A DNA stretch of 64,000 bases from the IMG/VR virus record IMGVR_UViG_3300046804_002325, positions 62,001 to 126,000 of that record, one strand, 5' to 3'. The notes beneath the pieces are model-generated. The model was not told the origin of the DNA, made no database searches, and worked only from the letters and a program-made list of their open reading frames with translations. How positions within the stretch are numbered: the stretch's first letter is position 1; each line of letters begins with the position of its first letter. The stretch comes from a virus. Made by a program: the position numbers and the translations under genes. Below, piece by piece: positions 1 through 8,751 of this stretch.

Positions 1-528
1 GTTAACGACGTTGCCATTAACAAGAGTAGGACCACCCAATAGGTCAGTTTCATCAGTTTCAATTGAGATGTTGACACGGATACATTCACGGCCGAGGGTT
101 GCACATACTTGCTCAACCATAAGGGTTTTCCCGTTACCTGACAAGCCAGTAATAAACACAGGGTAGAATGTACCAGAGTTAATAATATTAGAGAGGTCTT
201 TGTAAAATCCAAATGGAACATAATCAGGATATTTTGTGGGAATTGATACATCAGAATCATCAATCAATTTTGGTTGACGAAACTCCAACACTTGTGCCGA
301 TAGTGCAACTTCCATTTCAGGTTCTTGTTCAACAACTTTGGCACCAACAACAGGCAGTTTGTATTGGCCACGGCCGACACGGAACTCCGATTTGGTTGTA
401 ATCCAATAAGGGAATGACAACTTGTTTTTAGTAACAACTTGTTCAATGTTTTCACGGGTAATCACCGCACCAACACCAAACATATCTTCAGCAGCCTTAA
501 CAAAGGCCATTTGGTTTCTATTCAACAT
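1..528 (-). CDS. MoxR/CobS-like AAA+ ATPase, N-terminal part (runs off window)
   Basis: The reading frame opens at the ATG at 528 and stays open to the window edge (176 codons). It carries a clear Walker A motif, GLSGNGKT, near residue 127, followed by an acidic ETDETDLLGG segment, which is the pattern of MoxR/CobS-type ATPases. The first ~110 residues are a phage-specific N-terminal region. The start overlaps the end of the upstream 89-aa gene by 11 bases. T4-like environmental phages often pair such an ATPase with a CobT-like protein; a CobT-like gene lies at 19163-21298. I infer an ATP-driven remodelling role, not cobalt chelation. The C-terminal half (Walker B, sensors) is outside the window. 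Confidence 0.8.
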   Translation of the reverse strand, partial: MLNRNQMAFVKAAEDMFGVGAVITRENIEQVVTKNKLSFPYWITTKSEFRVGRGQYKLPVVGAKVVEQEPEMEVALSAQVLEFRQPKLIDDSDVSIPTKYPDYVPFGFYKDLSNIINSGTFYPVFITGLSGNGKTLMVEQVCATLGRECIRVNISIETDETDLLGGPTLVNGNVVN

Positions 529-787
529 TATTCCAACCTTCAGTTTGTTTGAACGATTTTTCTTGCACAGTTAATTTATCTTTTTGTGTCTTGCGTGGAT
601 TGCCGCACATTCCACATTCGGGGTTTCCACAATCCATTGCATGGTGCTTTGCAAATTTATGAGGTGAACGCTCAACTTCTTTACGGTCCATGCCGTGTTG
701 AAGAGCAATCTTTTGTTGTTTCTTGATTGCTGCTTCTTCACTATGCAGGCGTTTACTTCTTTTATCTTTTTGTTCTTGGTCACTCAT
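518..787 (-). CDS. Small Cys-rich phage protein
   Basis: An 89-residue basic, charged protein with a possible zinc knuckle near residues 48-63: HH followed by DCGNPECGMCGNP, giving three cysteines plus histidines. I know similar small proteins with a CGNP..C..C motif from T4-like phages, with no assigned function. It overlaps the ATPase start downstream and the 81-aa gene upstream by 4 bases, so it is translated from the same operon. Confidence 0.7.
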   Translation of the reverse strand: MSDQEQKDKRSKRLHSEEAAIKKQQKIALQHGMDRKEVERSPHKFAKHHAMDCGNPECGMCGNPRKTQKDKLTVQEKSFKQTEGWNNVE

Positions 788-1029
788 ATTGGCTCCTTGA
801 ATTCATCCATAACTTCCTTGCTTGTGATATCAGGGTTTTGTTTACACATGACATAAGTATCACTTAAAATATATAGAGTAAATTCCCACAGTTCATATGG
901 TGTGAACATATAGTAACCGTTAGGGTCTCTAACGGCACCTGCCTCTTTTGCATAATTGTCAAGTATAGGATAAGGTGGTTGTTTACCAACCACATTTTCT
1001 ATATCCTTTTTTTTGAAGAAATTAAACAT
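784..1029 (-). CDS. Uncharacterised 81-aa phage protein
   Basis: No family is recognised. The N-terminus MFNFFKKKD is a basic amphipathic stretch followed by a Tyr/Pro-rich middle. The stop overlaps the next start by 4 bases and its start abuts the stop of the AAA ATPase at 1029, so it is coupled to both neighbours. Confidence 0.65.
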   Translation of the reverse strand: MFNFFKKKDIENVVGKQPPYPILDNYAKEAGAVRDPNGYYMFTPYELWEFTLYILSDTYVMCKQNPDITSKEVMDEFKEPI

Positions 1030-2156
1030 CAGAACGCATCAAAGTTGTAAGAACGGGTTTTCATACGAGAAAGAATTACGGTCAAACCATTCTTCTCAAA
1101 GATGAATTTGCCTGACTTAGAATCAAACTTAATCAAGTCACCTGCGGCGAATTCTTCATCAATCCAACCATATTCAAGACCAGTTTCAGTTCCTGTCATT
1201 GCTCTCATATCAGCAAGAGAAGGCGCTGTTCCATCTTCATCGTAACCTTTTGGTGCCTTGAAAAACATATTCAAGCTGATATCATCATTTGCCAATGGTG
1301 TACCAGTCCAAATGGATGGACTCAGGCGTTCCGCTTTGTGTTCACCACGGTATGCCTCAACCTCATATGATGTACCACTATCAAACTCTGCCTTCACATT
1401 AAGAATGGTCAATGCTTGGTTTGGTGTTTCATCGTAACGGTTCATTTCTTCAACAGTAGCCTTCAACATATCAAAGTTGAATGCTGAGAATACGGAAGTA
1501 ATGCTCACCAGTTTATCAATGTGTGATTTATTCTTTAGGTTATCTTCACAGTATTCACGGATGAATTCTGAATCCAAACCAGTGAAGTTCAAGTAATAGA
1601 AGATACGACCTGGACGGTTACGCATATGACTATCAACACGCCATTTGTCGTTACAGGTCAACAGGAACAATTTCTTGCTAGAGTAGATACCATCCAACAA
1701 GGTCAACATAGATTCTTGTTGTTCACGGTCATACACTTTTTCAAACTCATCAAACAACACAACACATGGTTGTTCAATAGATTGAATGAATGTATTGAAA
1801 GAATCACCATGCCATGGTGCGTTGATAACAATAGTTGGCACGGCATGTTGTGCAGCCAATTGAATACAGATATTCTTGCTCAACATGGTTTTACCAGAAC
1901 CTTTTTCGCCAGTCAGCAATACACCAGTGGATTTATCACGGTTCAAGAATGTACCAATGATACGGTCGGTTCTTGTTTGAACATCACCATACATTTTCTT
2001 TGGTGAATCAAACGAATCAATTTGTTCAAGGTACAATGGACCTTCCATAGGCATCTGCTTGACCACATAGTTACCAGCAGGCAATGTCTCATGCAAGTCC
2101 ATTGCTTCTTTGGTTGCCACACGGTAAGTATTACCATTCTTCAAAAAATATGTCAT
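1029..2156 (-). CDS. AAA family ATPase
   Basis: A 375-residue P-loop ATPase. Walker A is GEKGSGKT near residue 105 and Walker B is VVLFDEFEKV near residue 160, followed by arginine-rich RNRPGR, which may be the arginine finger or sensor 2. The C-terminal ~120 residues form an extra domain. It is the first gene downstream of promoter 2184-2212 and heads the run towards the MoxR-like ATPase. T4-like phages carry similar ATPases of unknown substrate. Function beyond ATP-driven remodelling is not shown. Confidence 0.8.
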   Translation of the reverse strand: MTYFLKNGNTYRVATKEAMDLHETLPAGNYVVKQMPMEGPLYLEQIDSFDSPKKMYGDVQTRTDRIIGTFLNRDKSTGVLLTGEKGSGKTMLSKNICIQLAAQHAVPTIVINAPWHGDSFNTFIQSIEQPCVVLFDEFEKVYDREQQESMLTLLDGIYSSKKLFLLTCNDKWRVDSHMRNRPGRIFYYLNFTGLDSEFIREYCEDNLKNKSHIDKLVSITSVFSAFNFDMLKATVEEMNRYDETPNQALTILNVKAEFDSGTSYEVEAYRGEHKAERLSPSIWTGTPLANDDISLNMFFKAPKGYDEDGTAPSLADMRAMTGTETGLEYGWIDEEFAAGDLIKFDSKSGKFIFEKNGLTVILSRMKTRSYNFDAF

Positions 2157-2183
2157 AACAAAACTCTCTCAAACAAAAAATGT

Positions 2184-2212
2184 ATTGTAACATGCCAACA
2201 CTAGGTTGGCAA
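2184..2212 (-). promoter_or_regulatory. TTGCCA-type promoter for the AAA ATPase
   Basis: On the minus strand, -35 TTGCCA (2212-2207), a 17-bp spacer and -10 TACAAT (2189-2184). The -35 box and spacer also form an inverted repeat, GCCAAC-CTAGT-GTTGGC, which could be an operator or an RNA hairpin for transcripts arriving from rIIB. Confidence 0.7.
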
Positions 2213-2220
2213 GTTACTTT

Positions 2221-3012
2221 TTAACCAAAATTGGTAACAATGGTGTCTTGTTCTTGGTTCCAAGAATTGGCATTGTCCTGCACAGGAGCGGTAAATTCTA
2301 CCTCATCATCAGGATTTACACCAACTTCACCAACAACCTCATAACGGCAGGCACGACCCTTGCTGTTGTCGTAATCGGTTGGAATGGATACAACATCACG
2401 AGGATTGATTTTAAGAATCATCACACGAGCACCACCAAAGTGGCCAAGATAACCTTCTGAGCAGAAGTGCAAACCAGCCGAGCAGGTTTGTCGTGCATCA
2501 TCATTAACTTGGTTGCGTTCCATCTCCACGATTTGACCAACAGAGTTGTCAAACTTACCAGAGTAAACATCCTTGTAGTCATCACGGACTTTTTTGTATG
2601 CCAAGAAATGACCATCAGGTGTAATTGGCAGGTTATTCTTTTCCAAGAAACCATACAATTCATTTACTGAACGGTACGATGGGTTTTGCATCATGTTGTC
2701 CATGAAGTTAACCAATGGTTCAACTGGGAAACCTTCTTGCAACATTTGCACCATGCGTTTAACAATGGCACCGTGCATTTCAGTACCTTTCCAAAACAAC
2801 TTATCGCCTTGGATTGCCACATTGCCATTGCCATAGTTCAACACGACCTTCTTAGGATCAATAATGTTCTCGACAGTCTGCCAATCGGCAGCCTTGATAG
2901 CATCAACCACTTTTTGATAAGTGATGTGGGTTTTGCTAATTGTATGTGGTTTATTTTTGATAACGACCACAACGTTATTACCTTGAATCAGATACGGAAA
3001 CATTTCAAACAC
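2221..3012 (-). CDS. rIIB: RIIB-like protein
   Basis: A 263-residue homologue of T4 RIIB, recognised from the GHFLAYKKV segment (about residue 133), the Cys/His segment CSAGLHFCSEGYLG (about residue 182) and its place directly after rIIA. In T4, RIIA and RIIB are membrane-associated early proteins that guard against the lambda Rex system and influence lysis and DNA metabolism; the molecular activity is unresolved. Its start overlaps the rIIA stop by 8 bases, so the two are co-translated from the rIIA promoter. Confidence 0.88.
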   Translation of the reverse strand: MFEMFPYLIQGNNVVVVIKNKPHTISKTHITYQKVVDAIKAADWQTVENIIDPKKVVLNYGNGNVAIQGDKLFWKGTEMHGAIVKRMVQMLQEGFPVEPLVNFMDNMMQNPSYRSVNELYGFLEKNNLPITPDGHFLAYKKVRDDYKDVYSGKFDNSVGQIVEMERNQVNDDARQTCSAGLHFCSEGYLGHFGGARVMILKINPRDVVSIPTDYDNSKGRACRYEVVGEVGVNPDDEVEFTAPVQDNANSWNQEQDTIVTNFG

Positions 3013-5182
3013 CTTTCACTGTGTCAATTAAATTAATATACTCACCAACATCACCCTCTTTTGCTGAAGTGGAGAATTTATTGACCAGAGGGTAACGGTC
3101 ACTAAATTCTTTCAGAATTGTTTTATACTTACTAATCAAATCAGTAGCAACGAGCTTTGATTCAATACCAAAAAGTTGCATCAGATTTTTCAATGAACGA
3201 TGTCCACTCATTTCAGGTAGACCAGCCATGTCAGCAAGCAAAATCTTTGCAGGACTTTTATCGTTAACAACAACATCATGCAGTTTTTGGTAATTATACT
3301 CAAAAAGTACATGTCTGTCAAGCGATGAAACAACTTCGGTTAATACCACTTTGTCGGCAATCTTTTCAATATTACCCTTGACAAAGGATTCCACATTCAC
3401 CCAATTCTTCTTGGATTGGATGGCAGGCAGGTCACCTTTACGGACACCATACACTTGAACCTGGAATTCAGGCAGTCTGGTATTCTTCAAACAGGCAACA
3501 AAATCTTGTACAGAATAATAATACTTCATGGAATTCCACAATGGTTGAAAACCTTTCAACGGCATATAGTAATATGTGGTGTTGTCATCAAATTTGTCCA
3601 ATGTATCAGCTGCCCGCCACACATAATCTTTTGAAGAACTATGCCATGCACTGCCGCCACGCTCTTCAACTTTCATAATGTTCACATTTTTACCGAAACC
3701 ATTACCGCCTGATTTGCGTTGGCGTTCATCTAATTGTGATACGACCATGCGTTGTGCATCTGGTGGATTTTGAATGAGGTCATAAAAACCTTTCAAATCC
3801 ATTTCTTTGTTCTTGTCAATTTTATTCAACAAGACAGCATAACGGAAACTAGAATTTTTGTCTGGGTTAGCACGGAAGTGTTGTTTAGCACGCTCTAATG
3901 AACCAACCTTTGTGTCGTTTGCAATGAAGAAAACATTTGGTATTACCGAAAAGGAAATGTATTCCTCTATTTTTGTAGTGCCGTCATCATATTTGTTACC
4001 AAAGTTTTTTGAAGCAATCTTCATGTTCTTGGCAAGTTTTTCGCCACGATAAATGTGAAAACCACTCAATGCAATATTAAATTTGGCTGCATCAGACAAA
4101 CGCATATCAATAGAATAATCACTAGACCATTGTGTCTTAGGTTCAAACAATGGTGTGTTGTTCTTGGAAGCATAATCATTCACAGCAGCAGACCACAACG
4201 CATTGCGTTTCTTGCCATACAGGAATTGTGAACGAGTCCATGCGTTGTCAATCACATCAGCTTCTTTGGCCAATACATCAGTCAACGCATCATTAACTTG
4301 TTGCAACTTGTTTTTAATGGCATCAACAGTTTGTGGAATGTAGGACAAACCTTCACGACTTGCTTGGAAGTCCAACTCACCGATGCCAAATTCCATGACA
4401 AGGCCACATTCCAACAATTTACTCAAACCTTCAAGGTTCTTGTCAGCGTTAGGCACTTCAATCGGATATGCAATATTACCCATCACAGCCACAGAGCGTG
4501 ATGACATAGAAATGGAATGAACACCAGGAATAATGTCCTCGGTTTCATAATCAATTGGAACAATGGTCAATTCACGACCAGTAAATTTTGGTTGTTGTTT
4601 GAACCAACGATAAACCTTTTTGGCCTCATCTTCAAACTTGTAAAAATCGTTGCGTTCATTCACGGAGAATTTAATCTCTACGCCAGCAGGTTCGGTTGTA
4701 TCTTCTTCACCCATCAGAGCAATAGAAGGCACACCATCACCATTAATGAAAGCAGAATAAATGCCTTTGTGGCCATCTTTGATAGCAGTTACGGTGAAAT
4801 TATCCGTATAACTAAATGGAGACTTAGAACCAAGACCAAGGGCGCCAATGAAAGCATTGCTATTAGTCTTAGTGGACTCAAAATAGGTGGTGTAGATATT
4901 GGTGACTTGCTCATGGTTAAGTCCTGTGCCAAAATCACGAATAGAGAAAAATGGTTCTATTGCAGTAGGCAGGTGAACTTCAAAAGGTTCGGTGTTACCT
5001 GCAGCAACATGGGAGTCCACAGCATTGCATGACAATTCACGAATGATGGCTTTAATCTTGTTGGCATACAAACCAGAAGATAGAATGTTAAATGCCTTGG
5101 CAGAATTGCGGATGCGGAATTCACCGATTTCGCCAACATTTGACAATACAGCTTCTGCCTGTGGTGCGTTGTTTAGAATCAT
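3005..5182 (-). CDS. rIIA: RIIA-like protein with GHKL ATPase domain
   Basis: A 725-residue homologue of T4 RIIA. The N-terminal ~200 residues have the GHKL ATPase pattern: the N box around IRELSCNAVDSH (about residue 47), the DFGTG box (about residue 82) and a later GALGLGSKSPF glycine-rich lid (about residue 113). Size matches T4 RIIA (725 aa). Early protein, presumed membrane associated, acting with RIIB. Expression is from the promoter at 5217-5244, which carries the 18-bp palindrome described separately. Confidence 0.9.
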   Translation of the reverse strand: MILNNAPQAEAVLSNVGEIGEFRIRNSAKAFNILSSGLYANKIKAIIRELSCNAVDSHVAAGNTEPFEVHLPTAIEPFFSIRDFGTGLNHEQVTNIYTTYFESTKTNSNAFIGALGLGSKSPFSYTDNFTVTAIKDGHKGIYSAFINGDGVPSIALMGEEDTTEPAGVEIKFSVNERNDFYKFEDEAKKVYRWFKQQPKFTGRELTIVPIDYETEDIIPGVHSISMSSRSVAVMGNIAYPIEVPNADKNLEGLSKLLECGLVMEFGIGELDFQASREGLSYIPQTVDAIKNKLQQVNDALTDVLAKEADVIDNAWTRSQFLYGKKRNALWSAAVNDYASKNNTPLFEPKTQWSSDYSIDMRLSDAAKFNIALSGFHIYRGEKLAKNMKIASKNFGNKYDDGTTKIEEYISFSVIPNVFFIANDTKVGSLERAKQHFRANPDKNSSFRYAVLLNKIDKNKEMDLKGFYDLIQNPPDAQRMVVSQLDERQRKSGGNGFGKNVNIMKVEERGGSAWHSSSKDYVWRAADTLDKFDDNTTYYYMPLKGFQPLWNSMKYYYSVQDFVACLKNTRLPEFQVQVYGVRKGDLPAIQSKKNWVNVESFVKGNIEKIADKVVLTEVVSSLDRHVLFEYNYQKLHDVVVNDKSPAKILLADMAGLPEMSGHRSLKNLMQLFGIESKLVATDLISKYKTILKEFSDRYPLVNKFSTSAKEGDVGEYINLIDTVKGV

Positions 5183-5216
5183 TACAAATGCCTTATATCA
5201 ATCAATCAAAACATCA

Positions 5217-5244
5217 ATTATAACGGAACCATGCCAAATGGCAA
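5217..5244 (-). promoter_or_regulatory. rIIA promoter (TTGCCA / TATAAT)
   Basis: Minus strand: -35 TTGCCA at 5244-5239, 16-bp spacer, -10 TATAAT at 5222-5217; the rIIA start codon is ~35 bases downstream of the -10. The palindrome 5251-5268 lies exactly 6 bp upstream of the -35. The segment TGCCATTTGGCA across the -35 and spacer is itself an inverted repeat. Confidence 0.8.
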
Positions 5245-5250
5245 GTGTTT

Positions 5251-5268
5251 TGTTGTAGGTTTACAACA
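5251..5268. promoter_or_regulatory. Putative operator, 18-bp palindrome (rIIA copy)
   Basis: TGTTGTA-GGTT-TACAACA, a perfect 7-bp inverted repeat. It is one of four copies in the window (others at 22070-22087, 62152-62169, 62872-62889), each 6 bp upstream of a -35 box. Inferred binding site of a dimeric regulator. Confidence 0.7.
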
Positions 5269-5276
5269 GTAATACT

Positions 5277-5474
5277 TTAGTAGTAATAACAGGCGGTCGA
5301 CCTGTCAACCTCCGCCCACATCTCTTTCACATAGGCGATTCCTATGAGTTTCTCTTTGATCCAGTATCGTTCCAACCATACTGTATAATCACCTGCTCTG
5401 GTGGGTGTCCATGCGAATGGAAAGCGTTCCCTATGGTCACCAATCTGGTAGACTGTCTTATCTTTCCACCGCAT
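5277..5474 (-). CDS. Uncharacterised 65-aa protein
   Basis: Aromatic-rich (nine Trp/Tyr in the second half, ending YYY) with no recognised domain. Its start immediately follows the stop of the lipoprotein gene, consistent with an operon. It is the last gene before the rIIA promoter. Confidence 0.55.
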   Translation of the reverse strand: MRWKDKTVYQIGDHRERFPFAWTPTRAGDYTVWLERYWIKEKLIGIAYVKEMWAEVDRSTACYYY

Positions 5475-5756
5475 TTATTGTCCTTCACACTCTGGTGGTA
5501 CAAACCTGCGAGCACGCTTGGCCATATATCTTGCGCCTTGGCGGCATTCAGAAACAACTTCGTCCCAATCATTGTATTTGGTTGCTTGTGGTCCTGCTGG
5601 TAATGCCTTCATACACTCATTGAACAATTCACGTTGTAAACAGGCATTCAAAACAATCACATCATCAGTATCGGATGCAAATGCGGTTGTATCACTTGAA
5701 TGTTTACCGCAAGCAGTTAAGGCCAATACAAACATTACAATTAAAAGTTTTTTCAT
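5475..5756 (-). CDS. Phage lipoprotein
   Basis: A 93-residue protein with a bacterial lipoprotein signal: MKKL start, hydrophobic core, then the lipobox LTAC with Cys at 16. The mature part has four further cysteines (CLQR, C in NECM, SECR, PPEC), which may form disulfides in the periplasm. Predicted to be anchored to a membrane on the periplasmic side. Its start codon overlaps the stop of the 40-aa membrane protein by 4 bases (ATGA). No family recognised; superinfection exclusion or lysis roles are possible but unproven. Confidence 0.7.
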   Translation of the reverse strand: MKKLLIVMFVLALTACGKHSSDTTAFASDTDDVIVLNACLQRELFNECMKALPAGPQATKYNDWDEVVSECRQGARYMAKRARRFVPPECEGQ

Positions 5757-5875
5757 AACAATTTACCTATCCAATTTACAATATGATACACAAGAGGTAT
5801 CAAAAACAAAATCCAAAGAAATGTAACCAAGAAATAGGCAATGTATTTCAATATAGTTGAGATTACATCAAACAT
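5753..5875 (-). CDS. 40-aa single-span membrane protein
   Basis: ATG at 5875, stop TGA at 5753-5755. The sequence begins MFDVISTILKYIAYFL and is almost entirely hydrophobic to about residue 34, giving one transmembrane helix. It overlaps the neighbours on both sides (ATGA with the lipoprotein, 8 bases with the 75-aa gene), which supports real translation despite its size. Function unknown. Confidence 0.6.
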   Translation of the reverse strand: MFDVISTILKYIAYFLVTFLWILFLIPLVYHIVNWIGKLL

Positions 5876-6095
5876 CGTCCATCTCAAATCGTTCTAATAT
5901 AGCACGAGCACAATCTTTAATCACAGCTTCTTCAATTTGACTACGATAGTCTTTGTAATAACATGGAACTTCCAATACGGCCTTGTTGCACTCTTTGATA
6001 ATCAACTCAGCAAAATAAATTAATTGCTTTGTGTTTACATCAGGGTAGTGACTACCGCCTGCCTCTAAGGCCAATTCTTTAATTAGTTGGTTCAT
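5868..6095 (-). CDS. Small phage protein, paralogue of the next gene
   Basis: A 75-residue protein with the pattern MNQLIKELALEAGG ... YFAELIIKECNKAV ... KDCARAI. This small family, with a FAELI(V/I)(R/K)EC core, is common in phages and has no known function. The 68-aa neighbour (6092-6298) has the same layout, so the pair likely arose by duplication. Confidence 0.7.
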   Translation of the reverse strand: MNQLIKELALEAGGSHYPDVNTKQLIYFAELIIKECNKAVLEVPCYYKDYRSQIEEAVIKDCARAILERFEMDDV

Positions 6096-6298
6096 TCTTC
6101 AACTCCAAAATGTTTCTTAACATAGTGACCGGCTGAGAAGGCTTGATATTGATTAACAGTAGCAACATCGGCACATTCCCGAACAATCAACTCGGCGAAC
6201 TTTTCCTTGAATGTGTCAAACCATTCACACCCTTGTGGAGTTATATACTCAGCATATTGTTGAGCCTGTTCAGCAAGTTGTTTAATTCGTTCATTCAT
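6092..6298 (-). CDS. Small phage protein, FAELIVREC family
   Basis: A 68-residue relative of the downstream gene: MNERIKQLAEQAQQYA, then FAELIVRECADVA. Overlaps the downstream start by 4 bases and the DexA-like gene's stop by 8. Function unknown. Confidence 0.7.
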   Translation of the reverse strand: MNERIKQLAEQAQQYAEYITPQGCEWFDTFKEKFAELIVRECADVATVNQYQAFSAGHYVKKHFGVEE

Positions 6299-6866
6299 GT
6301 TTCACTCCATACACCAACATCATGGCGTCCAACAAACAATCATCAATTGGATTATGTTTGGTAATTTCCATCTTTGAATTCCAACCTGGATAATCCACAT
6401 CAGTATAACCATCTTGTGTGTTGTATAGAAAATCAACAGCAGTTCTTACATCACGCCAACGATTGAAATACCATATTGGTGTCAAACCACATTGCTCTTC
6501 AATATCATCCAACACCAATTGGTCTAAGTTACCACGAGCCCACACCCAACATTTTGGATCATTCTTTGATTCTGCCCATTTACGCATGGCTTCATAACCA
6601 TCCTCAAACACACAATCAATCTCATTAGGCACAAATGAAACCTTTTTCACATTGTCGCATTGTTTCTTCCACCATTCCATAGTGGACTTGCCCATGTGCC
6701 GGTTCAATCGTGTATGTTGGTCTTTAACATCAAACTTGGCATAGAAAGCATCATCACGCATTTGTTGTGGTGATGGCTTTTCATCAGGATTGAAATAGAT
6801 AGCGGCCATTGATAGAATGACCGAATCGGATTTCTTACCAAGTGTTTCAACATCAAAGACAAACAT
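6291..6866 (-). CDS. dexA: DexA-like 3'-5' exonuclease (DEDD family)
   Basis: A 191-residue protein with the three DEDD exonuclease blocks: FDVETLG at residues 4-10 (motif I, Asp and Glu), WARGNLDQLVLDD near 109 (motif II Asp) and HNPIDDCLLDA near 174 (motif III, H-x4-D). This is the layout of T4 DexA (exonuclease A), which degrades host or single-stranded DNA 3'-5'. Slightly shorter than T4 DexA (227 aa). Lies in the early small-gene operon. Confidence 0.82.
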   Translation of the reverse strand: MFVFDVETLGKKSDSVILSMAAIYFNPDEKPSPQQMRDDAFYAKFDVKDQHTRLNRHMGKSTMEWWKKQCDNVKKVSFVPNEIDCVFEDGYEAMRKWAESKNDPKCWVWARGNLDQLVLDDIEEQCGLTPIWYFNRWRDVRTAVDFLYNTQDGYTDVDYPGWNSKMEITKHNPIDDCLLDAMMLVYGVKHE

Positions 6867-7063
6867 TAACTATAATCTCCTTGCACAAACGAACGCACAT
6901 AACGAATAACACTTTCACGCTGTTCATCCGTGCCTTGATAAACTTCAAGTGGTGTTTTCATTCCAAAATGGAAGTTTGAACCTGTCCACCATTGCTCAAC
7001 CAATTCTTGGCGACCAAGCAATGATAACAACCATGTATCAATATCTGATTTAATAACTGTCAT
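6866..7063 (-). CDS. Small protein resembling a DUF2384-type antitoxin C-terminal domain
   Basis: 65 residues. The middle, WWTGSNFHFGMKTPLEVYQG, followed by a helical end, resembles the toxin-binding domain seen in Xre/MbcA/ParS antitoxins (pattern N..L.G.TPLE), but no toxin partner is visible. It is adjacent to the DexA-like start and overlaps the kinase stop. The resemblance is by eye and could be chance. Confidence 0.5.
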   Translation of the reverse strand: MTVIKSDIDTWLLSLLGRQELVEQWWTGSNFHFGMKTPLEVYQGTDEQRESVIRYVRSFVQGDYS

Positions 7064-7464
7064 AACAACCTCGCAAATAAGTGGTCAATGTTATATTCAA
7101 ACCGTGCGGCCATTTTAGTCAACACTTCTTCAGGTACATTATGGATATTTCCAAACTGTCCTTGTGCCAATAGAACCTGTGGTTTAATACCAAACTCTTT
7201 TGCAATGTCAAAGTAAGGCAACAACTCAAAAGCTGTGGTGAATGTATTGGACACCACAACAGATTGTCCCATATTCAACATTGATTTAGTTTTATCTTGG
7301 CACCATTGGTGTGCTTCTTTGATACGAGACATATCAAATTTGTATTCACCATCAACCATCCAAAACTGGTCAGTCTCAACGTGCCAATACCAACCAATCA
7401 GGTTCTTAGCAATGGTGGATTTACCTGAACCAGGCAAACCACGAATCAATACTAAACTTGTCAT
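7060..7464 (-). CDS. P-loop nucleotide/polynucleotide kinase-like protein
   Basis: A 134-residue AAA_33-type P-loop protein: Walker A GLPGSGKST near residue 8, then an aspartate-containing VETDQF segment and VVVSNTF typical of the T4 Pnk N-terminal kinase fold and related ATP kinases. I chose the second methionine (7464) because it forms an ATGA overlap with the upstream stop and starts directly on MTSLVLIRG. Substrate unknown; could phosphorylate RNA ends, nucleotides or a small molecule. Confidence 0.75.
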   Translation of the reverse strand: MTSLVLIRGLPGSGKSTIAKNLIGWYWHVETDQFWMVDGEYKFDMSRIKEAHQWCQDKTKSMLNMGQSVVVSNTFTTAFELLPYFDIAKEFGIKPQVLLAQGQFGNIHNVPEEVLTKMAARFEYNIDHLFARLL

Positions 7465-7742
7465 GTCCATGTCCTATGTTTCTCAGCAATCCATTCATTG
7501 CCATCATATTCTTCAATTTGCCATTCAACGCCATCTGGAATTTCCACAATTCTCAAATCGGCATACCTTCCATTAATGGCATCACCATACTGTTCAATCA
7601 ATTCAATCAAAACAGGATCATTTCGTTCAACATCACGATAGTACCAATCTGGATCGGTGATGCCTTTGCGTTCTTTGTAAAGGTCTTGACCCATTTCAGA
7701 AATGCCAAAACCACCATAGCATTTATTAATTACAACTTTCAT
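7461..7742 (-). CDS. Conserved phage protein, MKVVINKCYGGFG family
   Basis: 93 residues. The N-terminus MKVVINKCYGGFGIS is a signature I know from many tailed-phage proteins of unknown function; the rest is acidic and ends with a DGNEWIAEKH stretch. Start overlaps the stop of the upstream tiny membrane ORF (TAATG). Confidence 0.72.
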   Translation of the reverse strand: MKVVINKCYGGFGISEMGQDLYKERKGITDPDWYYRDVERNDPVLIELIEQYGDAINGRYADLRIVEIPDGVEWQIEEYDGNEWIAEKHRTWT

Positions 7743-7846
7743 TACTTACTCCAAAAATTAACCAAACTTAACCAAAACACCACACCAGCAACCATTAATA
7801 TGATGCCGAATGTGATGCCTATGAATTGTGTTACCTGATTAACCAC
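7742..7846 (-). CDS. Tiny hydrophobic ORF (GTG start)
   Basis: Reading frame from GTG at 7846 (an in-frame TTG lies at 7864) to TAA at 7742-7744, 34 residues, with a hydrophobic core GITFGIILMVAGVVFWLSLV forming one transmembrane helix. It fills exactly the gap between its neighbours and overlaps both. No strong ribosome binding site, so support is moderate. Confidence 0.4.
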   Translation of the reverse strand: MVNQVTQFIGITFGIILMVAGVVFWLSLVNFWSK

Positions 7847-8723
7847 AGATTGTATACTCAGCAAGGTTACGCCAATTGGCACCTGCATTGGCACGGATTT
7901 TTGTTACCTGAATCAAGGTACGCAGCGACAACTCTTTCACTTTGTCTTGCAATTCTTCAATCAATGCAATGGCATCATCTTTGAATTGTTTGTTGGTTGT
8001 AGGCATGAATTCACCAGATTGGAGAATAAAGCGCATACGCTCTACCTTTTGTTGTGTGGTCATGGACAGGTCCACGGCCATAGAACGGGTGATAATTGCT
8101 TGGTCAATTTGTGTTGACGCCAAATTGGAGATAAACACCACACGGCCTTTGAATTCAAAGGTTGTAGGCAAATCTTCGTCTTTGATATCGGCACGCCATG
8201 AAATGATACGGCGTGAATAAGAATCCAATGCACCTTTTAACAGGTTCAAAGATACTGGATCTTTCAATACGGAATCACAATCATCAAACACAATCACGCC
8301 ATCTTTGTTTTCATACAACAAACGGTACAAACCTTTAGGTGTAGAATAACCTTTGACAACAACGAATTTGTTTTTGGCAGTCTTGGTGCCAACTTCAAAC
8401 GAATCATCCAGAATGGACATATCTTTGAAACCATTGGCTTCTAGTGTTTTGGTCACGGTATAGGACTTACCAAGACCACCAGGACCAGTGATAATAACAG
8501 AGGGTTGAGCACCTTTGCACAACATGGTTACCATGTCACCAACGAAACCAAAACGCTCATTGATAGAGAAACGGGATTCTTGTGGTGTGGACGCTTCAGC
8601 GGCACTACCTTGCACACCTGCTTTACGCAACACATAATCCATGTGCTCTTTTTTGGTGCGTTTAACAGTTTTGCCGTTGATAATTGCCTGATATTTGCCG
8701 TTTACGAATGTAACTTGTGTCAT
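7839..8723 (-). CDS. AAA family ATPase of T4-like phages
   Basis: A 294-residue ATPase with Walker A GPGGLGKS (about residue 80) and Walker B GVIVFDDCD (about residue 143), then a sensor-1-like VVFISNL segment. The first ~60 residues include a short N-terminal module with a KxIINGK repeat. It is the first gene after promoter 8752-8779. Related ATPases are widespread in phages and are often annotated only as AAA ATPase. It could be a helicase loader or a remodeller; the sequence does not decide. Confidence 0.78.
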   Translation of the reverse strand: MTQVTFVNGKYQAIINGKTVKRTKKEHMDYVLRKAGVQGSAAEASTPQESRFSINERFGFVGDMVTMLCKGAQPSVIITGPGGLGKSYTVTKTLEANGFKDMSILDDSFEVGTKTAKNKFVVVKGYSTPKGLYRLLYENKDGVIVFDDCDSVLKDPVSLNLLKGALDSYSRRIISWRADIKDEDLPTTFEFKGRVVFISNLASTQIDQAIITRSMAVDLSMTTQQKVERMRFILQSGEFMPTTNKQFKDDAIALIEELQDKVKELSLRTLIQVTKIRANAGANWRNLAEYTICG

Positions 8724-8751
8724 GTGTGTGTCCTAATCAATCAATACAAGT